A stretch of 28,928 bases of DNA, from NCBI GenBank assembly GCA_037439945.1, contig JBBIVA010000035.1:1-28928 (forward strand), read 5' to 3'. This document shows positions 1 to 7,086 of this stretch, piece after piece. Both the position numbers and the translations under genes were made by a program. Source of the stretch: CALEUX01 sp037439945 (GTDB lineage Bacteria; Bacteroidota; Bacteroidia; Bacteroidales; Marinilabiliaceae). How positions within the stretch are numbered: the first letter of the stretch is position 1; the number at the start of each line of letters is the position of its first letter. The notes under the pieces were generated by a model. The model searched no databases. It saw only the letters and a program-made list of their open reading frames with translations, and had not been told where the DNA came from.

Positions 1-32
1 AACTCTATGCTTTAAATTTTATAACAAAATTA

Positions 33-449
33 TTACATCGAACTCACGTTATTTAATAAATAAGAAACCATTTTCCCAGCCGACTCTTTTAAAACCTGAT
101 CACCGGTTATTTCTCCTGCCCTAAGGACAGCTTCACCCGCAGAAGCAGGATCTGTAACACCATTATCAGTGTAAAGAACAGCCAGCCTCCCTTCATTTGT
201 CTGTCGTAGATGTGCTTCATATCCCATTAAAACAATCATATTCTCGTCACCAAGTTCAACAAATGCCTGGGATGCAACTCCCTGCTCCCAGGAAGCCCGT
301 TGCATACTTAACATGGCTTCTTTAACTCTTAATACTGTTTCGTTATATGGGTCAGAAGCCAAACTATTTCTCTTACAACTGCCTACCGGCAAAGTAAAAG
401 CAGCCAAACCTGCAAATGAGGAAAGCTGCAAAAAGTTTCTACGTTTCAT
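33..449 (-). CDS. Truncated GH88/GH105-like lipoprotein, N-terminal fragment (probable pseudogene)
   Basis: The 138-residue product begins with a twin-arginine-like signal (KRRNFLQ) followed by a hydrophobic stretch and a possible lipobox ending at VGSC (Cys25), so an exported lipoprotein is likely. Residues 40-138 (MQRASWEQGVASQAF, LELGD-like, TDPASAGEAVLRA, MVSYLLNN) resemble the first helices of unsaturated glucuronyl/rhamnogalacturonyl hydrolases, which cleave unsaturated uronic acids from polysaccharide fragments. Those enzymes are usually around 350-400 residues, so most of the alpha/alpha barrel is missing. Two consecutive in-frame TAA codons end the frame, and the 32 bases beyond do not look coding in any frame, so this is probably a remnant rather than a simple frameshift. 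The family call rests on recall of the N-terminal motif only. It is separated from the upstream block by a strong terminator, so it is probably not expressed with it. Confidence 0.55.
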   Translation of the reverse strand: MKRRNFLQLSSFAGLAAFTLPVGSCKRNSLASDPYNETVLRVKEAMLSMQRASWEQGVASQAFVELGDENMIVLMGYEAHLRQTNEGRLAVLYTDNGVTDPASAGEAVLRAGEITGDQVLKESAGKMVSYLLNNVSSM

Positions 450-585
450 CTAAGTTGGTTTAAATAATTACCTGTAGGTGTGAACACAATTATTATAAAA
501 AAAATTGTTTATTACGTTAATCGGTTATAAAAACCCAATGGGGCCAATATTTTATATTATATTATAACAAGCTTAAAAATAACAC

Positions 586-612
586 AAAAGCCCGGAAAAA
601 AACCGGGCTTTT
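586..612 (-). terminator. Rho-independent terminator after the oxidoreductase block
   Basis: A perfect 10-bp stem (AAAAGCCCGG / CCGGGCTTTT) with a 7-nt A/T loop. Read on the minus strand it is followed by a T-rich run and lies 24 bases past the stop of the gamma-subunit gene. It is symmetrical enough to work in both directions. Confidence 0.85.
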
Positions 613-635
613 CAAATATTTCACTTATTACTTAT

Positions 636-1187
636 TTATATTGAATGAATTTCTTGGACTATTTCAGTTCCACGTGTTATGGCCGTTTGATTAATTTTTA
701 ACAAATGGTGGTGGCGGGAAGGTAACGATTTTTTTAACCCATGAACAACATTATCCATTGAAACTATCGGTTTTATTTTCAAAAAAGCACCTAAAACAAT
801 CATATTAAATGTTTTAAGGCTTTGCATTCTGGCTGCTTCCTCTGATGCATCAACTCTATAAATGCTTATATCAGTACGTTGAGGGTGCCGTGTAATTCCG
901 TTACCATCATATATCAGCAACCCACCTGGTTTTATGCATTTCCCGAACTTATCCAGGGATTGCTGATTTAATAAAATAGCAGTATCATACATCTTTAATG
1001 ATGGTGAACTTATTCGTGAATCGCTAAGGATAACTGTTACATTTGCTGTACCTCCTCTCATTTCTGGACCATAGGATGGCATCCATGAAACTTCCATATC
1101 CTGCATAACGCCAGAATAAGCTAGTATTTTCCCCATCAAAAGAACCCCCTGGCCGCCAAAGCCTGCTATTATAATCTCTTCATTCAT
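636..1187 (-). CDS. 2-oxoacid:ferredoxin oxidoreductase, gamma subunit
   Basis: This 183-residue protein has the signature of the gamma domain of pyruvate/ketoisovalerate-type ferredoxin oxidoreductases: a glycine-rich start (IIIAGFGGQGVLLMGKILA, residues 5-23) and PSYGPEMRGG near residue 40, followed by an NVTVILSD-like strand. Length fits the family (about 180). With the alpha, beta and ferredoxin-like subunits encoded just upstream it should form a cytoplasmic complex that oxidatively decarboxylates a 2-oxoacid to an acyl-CoA, reducing ferredoxin, or runs in reverse. The substrate cannot be read from this subunit. It is the last gene of the block and is separated from the beta gene by about 220 non-coding bases, much more than the alpha-beta junction. 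The start has no clear ribosome binding site. Confidence 0.9.
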   Translation of the reverse strand: MNEEIIIAGFGGQGVLLMGKILAYSGVMQDMEVSWMPSYGPEMRGGTANVTVILSDSRISSPSLKMYDTAILLNQQSLDKFGKCIKPGGLLIYDGNGITRHPQRTDISIYRVDASEEAARMQSLKTFNMIVLGAFLKIKPIVSMDNVVHGLKKSLPSRHHHLLKINQTAITRGTEIVQEIHSI

Positions 1188-1410
1188 AGGTAGCTAATTT
1201 GCATTTATGTTGTAATTACCAAAATCTCCCTTAAACAATCAATTTGATTATAGTTTGGTTTATCTAATTTCAAAACTTGTTTAATTTCTATTATTTCTGT
1301 TTTTATGTTATCAATTAAAACCTAAAATTAAAAGTAAATACTTTATAGTTTAATAAGATGGCAATCATTTAATGCATACTGTAAAAATCAATTTTTCAAC
1401 TTGTTAATAA

Positions 1411-2178
1411 TCAAATATCTTTAATGTCGCCAAGTGGATAAAACGGGAGCATATGTTCCTCCATCCATTTATTTGATTGTACGGGTGTCATTTTCCATCC
1501 TGAGCTACAGGTTGAAACGACTTCAATTAAGGATGTACCTTTATTAAGTTTTTGGTTCTCAAATCCCTTTACCAGGGCCTTTTTTGTTTTTCTTACTCCT
1601 GCTGCGGTATGGACCGAATGCCTTGTAACAAAGCAAGTTCCTGGCAGCATTGCCACAATCTCGGTAATTTTAAGTGGGTTTCCATCTCTTTTAATGTCCC
1701 TTCCAAACGGACAAGTTGATGATTTCATACCCTTAAGAGTAGTTGGGGCCATTTGTCCTCCGGTCATTCCGTAAATACCATTATTAATAAAAACCATAAC
1801 AATATTTTCTCCTCGGTTACAGGTGTGGATTGTTTCAGCCGTTCCAATAGCGGCTAAATCACCATCACCCTGATAGGTAAAAACCGTTTTATCTGGCCTT
1901 AATCTTTTAATACCAGTTGCAACCGCCGGAGCTCTCCCGTGAGCAGCTTCATGCCAGTCAATATCAATATAATTATACATTAATACAGAACAGCCAACCG
2001 GTGTTACCCCAATTGTATCCTCCTGAATGCCCAGATCTTCAATTACTTCAGCAATAAGCTTATTAACAACCCCATGGCTACACCCGGGACAATAATGCAT
2101 AACATTATCAGTAAGCAGTTTACTTCTAGAATAAACTAAATTCTCAGGTTTTAAAATATCTTTTAACTCTATTGACAT
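1411..2178 (-). CDS. 2-oxoacid:ferredoxin oxidoreductase, beta (thiamine-diphosphate) subunit
   Basis: The 255-residue product carries the family motifs: YCPGCSHG (residues 29-36, with Cys ligand positions), the TPP/Mg motif GDGDLAAIGTAE and NNGIYGMTGGQ. It binds thiamine diphosphate and, with the alpha subunit, forms the catalytic core that releases CO2 from a 2-oxoacid. Architecture matches four-subunit KorB/VorA-type enzymes rather than the fused IorAB type. The gene follows the alpha gene by 4 bases and has an unusually good ribosome binding site (AGGAGGT, 7 nt before ATG) lying across the alpha stop codon, which points to translational coupling. KOR, VOR and IOR-like enzymes share these motifs, so the substrate (2-oxoglutarate, branched-chain or aromatic 2-oxoacid) stays open. 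Confidence 0.92.
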   Translation of the reverse strand: MSIELKDILKPENLVYSRSKLLTDNVMHYCPGCSHGVVNKLIAEVIEDLGIQEDTIGVTPVGCSVLMYNYIDIDWHEAAHGRAPAVATGIKRLRPDKTVFTYQGDGDLAAIGTAETIHTCNRGENIVMVFINNGIYGMTGGQMAPTTLKGMKSSTCPFGRDIKRDGNPLKITEIVAMLPGTCFVTRHSVHTAAGVRKTKKALVKGFENQKLNKGTSLIEVVSTCSSGWKMTPVQSNKWMEEHMLPFYPLGDIKDI

Positions 2179-2182
2179 ATTA

Positions 2183-3265
2183 TTAACCTCCTATAAGTTT
2201 ATGTTCCAGGGCTTCAACAACTTCTTCGGGTGAATGAATAACCCCGCCATACCTGCCAAAATGCTCAACTCGTACTTTTCCATTTACAGCAAGACGAACA
2301 TCCTCAACCATCTGCCCTGCACTTAATTCAACAGATAAAATCCCTTTAAGCTTTTCAGCCATCGACAATATTTTTTTTGAAGGAAACGGGAAAAGTGTAA
2401 TTGGCCTTAACAAACCGACTTTAATACCTTTCTGACGTAAATTTTTAACTGCCTTCATACAAATTCGTGCACTGGAACCGTAGGCAACCATCATATAATC
2501 TGCATCTTCACATTCAAACTCCTCAAATCTCACTTCATTTTCCTTCATTAGTGCATATTTAGCCTGGAGTTTTGTATTAAAAACCTCAAATTCGTTCGGG
2601 TCAAGCTCCACCGATGTTATAACATTCTGTTTTCGTGTTTTTGGTTTACCTACTGTAGCCCATGGGTTTAAGGTTGATATTTCTGCATCTGTCCACCTTG
2701 GTTTGAAAGGCTTCATTTCTACTTTTTCCATCATTTGTCCAATCATACCATCGGTTAATATCATGGCTGGATTGCGGTATTTAAAAGCCAAATCAAAAGC
2801 CAGTTCAACAAAATCTGCCATTTCCTGTACCGATGACGGAGCTAGCACAATAAGGTTGTAATCGCCATGGCCACCACCTTTAACTGTTTGAAAATAGTCT
2901 GATTGAGCCGGTTGAATAGTACCAAGCCCTGGACCACCCCTTACAACATTTACAACTAAACACGGCAATTCTGCACCTGCAAGATAGGTTAATCCCTCCT
3001 GCATGAGACTAATTCCGGGACTTGATGAAGAAGTCATCACCTTTTTTCCACAACCTGCACCACCATAAACCATGTTTATTGATGCAATTTCACTTTCAGC
3101 CTGAAGCACTACCATACCGGTGGTTTCCCAGGGTTTTAGAGTCATTAGGGTTTCCATTACTTCAGACTGTGGAGTAATGGGGTATCCAAAATAACCATCA
3201 ACCCCGCACCGAATTGCAGCTTCTGCAATGGCTTCATTACCTTTCATTAACCTAATTTCTTTCAT
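2183..3265 (-). CDS. vorB: 2-oxoacid:ferredoxin oxidoreductase, alpha subunit (VorB-like)
   Basis: This 360-residue protein is the pyrimidine-binding alpha subunit: MKGNEAIAEAAIRCG at the N-terminus, the conserved GYPITPQSEVME (residues 27-38), an EIASINMVYGGAGCG segment, TSSSSPGISLMQEG and VRGGPGLGT, then a C-terminal transketolase-like domain (VAYGSSARI, LLRPITLFPFP). Bacteroidota proteins of this type are commonly annotated as 3-methyl-2-oxobutanoate dehydrogenase subunit VorB, which is why I give that symbol, but a 2-oxoglutarate or aryl-pyruvate role is possible. A GGAG sits a few bases before the chosen ATG. About 190 non-coding bases separate it from the ferredoxin gene upstream, while the beta gene follows almost directly. 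Confidence 0.9.
   Translation of the reverse strand: MKEIRLMKGNEAIAEAAIRCGVDGYFGYPITPQSEVMETLMTLKPWETTGMVVLQAESEIASINMVYGGAGCGKKVMTSSSSPGISLMQEGLTYLAGAELPCLVVNVVRGGPGLGTIQPAQSDYFQTVKGGGHGDYNLIVLAPSSVQEMADFVELAFDLAFKYRNPAMILTDGMIGQMMEKVEMKPFKPRWTDAEISTLNPWATVGKPKTRKQNVITSVELDPNEFEVFNTKLQAKYALMKENEVRFEEFECEDADYMMVAYGSSARICMKAVKNLRQKGIKVGLLRPITLFPFPSKKILSMAEKLKGILSVELSAGQMVEDVRLAVNGKVRVEHFGRYGGVIHSPEEVVEALEHKLIGG
2186..2192 (-). promoter_or_regulatory. Strong Shine-Dalgarno site for the beta subunit
   Basis: AGGAGGT, spaced 7 nt (TAATAAT) from the beta-subunit ATG and abutting the alpha stop codon. Such a full match is uncommon in Bacteroidota, where starts usually lack a Shine-Dalgarno sequence, and it fixes the beta start. 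Confidence 0.75.
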
Positions 3266-3456
3266 TTCACTCCGAGAATAATTTTATTATTAGGAACGGA
3301 TAACCTTATACTTTTTACTTATGATTATTCCTTTTGATGGGATCAACCTTCCGATTTAATGAACAATTAAGTCCTTTACAGAAGTGACTTGGTATTAAAA
3401 TATTTGCAGGATTAAACTCTGTTTTTTCCTGAAAAAATATTTTTGATATTTTACTG

Positions 3457-3699
3457 TTAATTTGCAGCATCAACTTTCATCTTATAAACTGTAATACAGC
3501 TATCGGGGCATACCATAGCACAATTGGCACAACCTATACAAGCTTCGGGTTGGTGCATATAAGAAAAATTATAGCCCTTGCCATTAACCTCCTCAGCTAA
3601 TCTTATAACGTCGGTGGGGCATGCCTCAACACACAATGAACACCCTTTGCATGTTATTGTATCTACAATTATTGCACCTCTCACTTTTGCCATATCCAA
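3457..3699 (-). CDS. 4Fe-4S dicluster ferredoxin (delta-type subunit of the oxidoreductase)
   Basis: An 80-residue protein with two classic cluster motifs, CKGCSLCVEACP (from residue 18) and CIGCANCAMVCP (from about residue 55), which bind two [4Fe-4S] clusters. It is best read as the KorD/VorD ferredoxin-like subunit that passes electrons from the thiamine site to free ferredoxin. It is transcribed immediately before the alpha, beta and gamma genes. A stand-alone ferredoxin is the alternative, since about 190 bases separate it from the alpha gene. Its own upstream gap (3700-3889) shows no promoter I would trust. Confidence 0.9.
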   Translation of the reverse strand: MDMAKVRGAIIVDTITCKGCSLCVEACPTDVIRLAEEVNGKGYNFSYMHQPEACIGCANCAMVCPDSCITVYKMKVDAAN

Positions 3700-3889
3700 A
3701 AATTTTACAAAAAAACACTATTACGAATTTAAATATATTCTATTAAACTGCCATCACAAATTTTCTATAATCCTAGCAAACTTTGATAAAACCAAAGGTT
3801 ACAATTTGCAACAACAAAGAATTACAGCCAGTTATAAACCTAATTTTTATACAATCTATATTCTAATTCTTAAGAAATATTTTCTTTCA

Positions 3890-5203
3890 TTAATGTTCCA
3901 TTTTAAAAAGTTTTAATCTTTCTTCCAGCTCCCCGAAACGTTCAGATGATGTCTGTGAAACACAAATTCTTAGTCCTTCGGTACGCAAACTGCCCGTTGT
4001 ATCAAGTGTAATGGCACTGATTCCATACCTTAATAACTCCTTTAGCAGATTGTTTCCTGACATACCAGGGAAACTTATTGTAAAATAAAACCCATCAGCC
4101 AGTTCATTATTATCATCTTTATCATATACAAGCTTAAAACCATTTTGAATAAATAATCTCTTCATTACCTCAGCCCTTCGTCCATATTCACGTACACTGC
4201 TTATAAAATCAAAGTTCCCATCGTTTGCTTCCTTAAGCATGGCGGCCAATGCCACCTGTGGCGAATGTGATGTTCCGGCTGATGCGGTATAGATTGCCTC
4301 CTGTAAAATAGCCTGTCCAAAATTAGGGGTGTTAAAGACTTTTAGCAAATGTGAAAAGTTTGTGTTAAACAATTCATTGGAAATAAAAAGTGCCCCAATT
4401 CTTTGTCCTGCATAACTAAACACTTTTGAGCTTGAAAATATTAAGGCATAATTATTGGTATAATGGGCCACTGTAGGTTGGTAGGGAGATTTGCCAGGTT
4501 TACTTACATCATGACGAAAATCCATCCCAAAATATGCCAGATCTTCCATAACAATGGCTCCGTACTTACTTGCAAGTTCACCAATAATTTTTAATTCCAT
4601 TTCAGTAAAGCAAATCCATGTAGGGTTATTTGGATTTGAATAAAGAATGGTTCCTATATTACCCTTAATAAGGTAGGATTCTAATTTTTCTTTTAATTTA
4701 TCACCACGAAAATCATATATATCGAAACTTTCAGATTTCATACCCAACATCGCAACCTGACGGCGATGTACCGGAAATCCAGGATTTATGAACAGTGTTG
4801 TATCTTTTCCGGGCTGACACCTGTTTCCAACCATGAAAAGCATCATTGAAGCCTGCATTGCTCCCACTGTTGGAATGCACCCCTCCGGGCTAACATTCAA
4901 ATTGATAAAAAGCTTTGAAAACCTCGATAATTCCTTTTTAAGTGGTTCAATTCCCTCTATTGGCGGGTAAACTGATGCTACTCCCCTTTTTAGGGCGTCT
5001 ATTTCGGCATTAATTCCCACTGTTGATGCTTGCAAACCGGGAATTCCCATTTCGGTGCGTATAAACTTTACCCCATAATGATCCTGCAGTTTATTGGCCA
5101 ACTGTACAATTTGCCTAATGGTTGCATTGGCAAGTGTTATTATGCCTAATTCGTCACAATACTTCTGAATCACTTCATCCTTTAGGGGAAAAACATTTTT
5201 CAT
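3890..5203 (-). CDS. PLP-dependent class I/II aminotransferase
   Basis: At 437 residues this fits the fold-type I aminotransferases. Visible motifs are SVYPPIEGIEPLKKELSRF (substrate-side region), the cofactor-binding YSNPNNPTW, an EDLAYFGMDF segment with the pyridoxal-interacting Asp, and SSSKVFSYAGQR with the probable Schiff-base lysine at residue 260. It would interconvert an amino acid with its 2-oxoacid in the cytoplasm. The donor cannot be read from the sequence, but its place 10 bases after paaK and ahead of the ferredoxin oxidoreductase genes suggests aromatic or branched-chain amino acids. A C-S lyase or other PLP enzyme is less likely because the NPNNP and SSSK motifs are intact. 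Confidence 0.88.
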   Translation of the reverse strand: MKNVFPLKDEVIQKYCDELGIITLANATIRQIVQLANKLQDHYGVKFIRTEMGIPGLQASTVGINAEIDALKRGVASVYPPIEGIEPLKKELSRFSKLFINLNVSPEGCIPTVGAMQASMMLFMVGNRCQPGKDTTLFINPGFPVHRRQVAMLGMKSESFDIYDFRGDKLKEKLESYLIKGNIGTILYSNPNNPTWICFTEMELKIIGELASKYGAIVMEDLAYFGMDFRHDVSKPGKSPYQPTVAHYTNNYALIFSSSKVFSYAGQRIGALFISNELFNTNFSHLLKVFNTPNFGQAILQEAIYTASAGTSHSPQVALAAMLKEANDGNFDFISSVREYGRRAEVMKRLFIQNGFKLVYDKDDNNELADGFYFTISFPGMSGNNLLKELLRYGISAITLDTTGSLRTEGLRICVSQTSSERFGELEERLKLFKMEH

Positions 5204-5213
5204 TTGCCTTATC

Positions 5214-6524
5214 TTAGTTCAAATTTCGTTTATCAATTACTCTTTTTGCTTTTCCTTCACTCCGTTCAATTGTTTTAGGTTCAACAAGTTTAACTTTAAC
5301 CGACAATCCGGTTGTACCCTCAACGTGATTTTGAATTTTTAGCCGTAAAGATTGTAATTCACTAATACGGTTAGAATAAAAGCTGTCTTCAACTTCAACA
5401 TGAAGTTCAAGTGTATCAAGATTATCTACCCTTTCTACAACCAACAGATAATGAGGCGTAGTTTCGTTCATTTCAAGTAAAGCGCTTTCAATTTGCGATG
5501 GAAAAAGATTAACTCCCCTGATTATTAACATATCATCACTCCGGCCTGTGCATTTATCCATGCGAACCAACGTTCGTCCACAACTGCATGTTTCGTAATT
5601 GAGCCTGGTTAAATCACGGGTTCTATACCGTATTAAAGGCAAGCCTTCTTTGGTAACCGTAGTAAAAACCAGTTCTCCCAGTTCACCTGGATGTAAAACT
5701 TCAAGAGTGTTTACATCAATTATTTCAGGTATAAAATGATCTTCATTAATATGAAGTCCGCATTGGTATTCGCATTCAAAAGAAACCCCGGGCCCAATAA
5801 TTTCACTCAACCCATAAATATCAATTGCTTTTATACCAAGGTTTCGTTCAATTTCCCGTCTCATATTCTCGGTCCATGGTTCAGCACCTAAAACCCCAAC
5901 CTTTAATTTCAGATTTTTTCTGTTTACATTACTTTCTTTAATTGCTTCGGCCAGATATGCAGCATAGGATGGTGTACATGCTAAAACCGTTGTTCCGAAA
6001 TCCTCCATTAACTGAAGTTGCCGTTTTGTATTTCCGCCTGAAATGGGAATTACAGAAGCTCCTATTTTTTCACCTCCGTAATGTACTCCAAGTCCACCTG
6101 TAAATAGACCATAGCCATACGCAATTTGAATAAAATCATTTTTACAGGCACCAGCTCCGGTAAGTGTTCGTGCCATTACTTCCGACCATATTCCCAAATC
6201 ATTTCTTGAATAACCAACAACAGTAGGCTTTCCGGTTGTCCCGGACGATGCATGAAGCCTGATTATTTCAGTCATGGGCAATGCAAACAATCCATAGGGG
6301 TAATTATCCCTTAAATCCTGTTTTGTTGTGAAAGGAAGCTTTGATAAATCATCAATTGATTTAATTTTCCCGGGAACAATATCTTTCTCCTGCATTTTAT
6401 CCCTAAAACAGGGAACATTATAATAAACCCTCTCAACAGTTTTACGAAGCCTTTCATTCTGTTCCTTCCTTAATTGTTCCCTTGGCATGGTTTCAAAATG
6501 CCTGTTCCAAATATTATTCATCAT
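5214..6524 (-). CDS. paaK: Phenylacetate-CoA ligase (AMP-forming, PaaK family)
   Basis: The 436-residue product has the adenylate-forming P-loop motif HASSGTTGKPTVVGY, a PISGGNTKRQ segment, CTPSYAAYLAE, an EIIGPGVSFEC region with conserved aromatic-acid-ligase features, YRTRDLTRL, and the C-terminal hinge/domain (DDMLIIRGVNLFPSQIE). It activates phenylacetate, or another aryl or branched acid, to its CoA thioester with ATP to AMP and PPi. There are no aerobic paa ring-cleavage genes nearby. Instead it sits between an ACT protein and an aminotransferase, upstream of a ferredoxin oxidoreductase, a context that favours reductive synthesis of aromatic amino acids from aryl acids, or thioester recycling. 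The start could also be the second Met, one codon later. Confidence 0.9.
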   Translation of the reverse strand: MMNNIWNRHFETMPREQLRKEQNERLRKTVERVYYNVPCFRDKMQEKDIVPGKIKSIDDLSKLPFTTKQDLRDNYPYGLFALPMTEIIRLHASSGTTGKPTVVGYSRNDLGIWSEVMARTLTGAGACKNDFIQIAYGYGLFTGGLGVHYGGEKIGASVIPISGGNTKRQLQLMEDFGTTVLACTPSYAAYLAEAIKESNVNRKNLKLKVGVLGAEPWTENMRREIERNLGIKAIDIYGLSEIIGPGVSFECEYQCGLHINEDHFIPEIIDVNTLEVLHPGELGELVFTTVTKEGLPLIRYRTRDLTRLNYETCSCGRTLVRMDKCTGRSDDMLIIRGVNLFPSQIESALLEMNETTPHYLLVVERVDNLDTLELHVEVEDSFYSNRISELQSLRLKIQNHVEGTTGLSVKVKLVEPKTIERSEGKAKRVIDKRNLN

Positions 6525-6590
6525 TTGGTAAATATAAAAACAAAATTTTGGGACTAATTCCGAAAATATAATCTTACTAAATTAAACCCA

Positions 6591-7016
6591 CTAAAATTTA
6601 TATAGTTCACTGGCTGAAATCAACTCTGTTTTATGCTTTTGTAACTCAGAAATTGCTTTTTCAATATCATTGCTGCTAAGAGCAAAGAATGACTTTTTAC
6701 CAACAGAATATCCATAAAGATACTCAATACTTATTTCTGCATTTGACAAAATATCAAGTACTTTGGCTAAAGCTCCGGGCTTATTTGGTGCTGCAAATGA
6801 AATAACATCACTTACGTTAACCGAGAAAAGATTCTCCTTTAATACCTTTCGGGCTTTTTCATGGTCGGAAACTATAAGTCTGAGTATCCCGAATTCAAAA
6901 GTATCGGCTACACTGCAGGCAGAGACTTTAATTTCCTGGTCTCCAAGTATTTTAAATACTTCATGAAGCCGTCCGGATTTATTCTCCAGAAAAACAGACA
7001 ATTGTTTAATTATCAT
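6591..7016 (-). CDS. Tandem ACT-domain protein, probable amino-acid sensor
   Basis: A 141-residue soluble protein made of two ACT repeats: residues 1-66 (IKQLSVFLENKSGRLHEVF, then the beta-strand VADTFEFGILRLIVSD) and 67-141 (NVSDVISFAAPNKPGALAKV, then ISIEYLYGYS and a final helix). The N-K-S/P-G-R/A-L motifs at each repeat start are typical amino-acid-binding loops. No catalytic or DNA-binding part is present, so it may be a ligand-binding partner or regulator of a neighbouring enzyme. The spacing (66 bases to paaK, 70 from the acyl-CoA synthetase gene) supports co-transcription. ACT proteins next to paaK-type ligases are common in anaerobes by my recollection. The ligand and target are unknown. 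Confidence 0.85.
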   Translation of the reverse strand: MIIKQLSVFLENKSGRLHEVFKILGDQEIKVSACSVADTFEFGILRLIVSDHEKARKVLKENLFSVNVSDVISFAAPNKPGALAKVLDILSNAEISIEYLYGYSVGKKSFFALSSNDIEKAISELQKHKTELISASELYKF

Positions 7017-7086
7017 ATTTTTAAAAATTAATCTGTTCAGAAATATTTAAAATATTTAAATATAAATAATATCGATCTTTCAAAAA

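Noticed and set aside
3578..3916. Open plus-strand frame of about 112 codons across the ferredoxin gene and its upstream gap
   Set aside because: It reads antisense through the ferredoxin cluster motifs and then through AT-rich spacer; the product lacks any recognisable domain.
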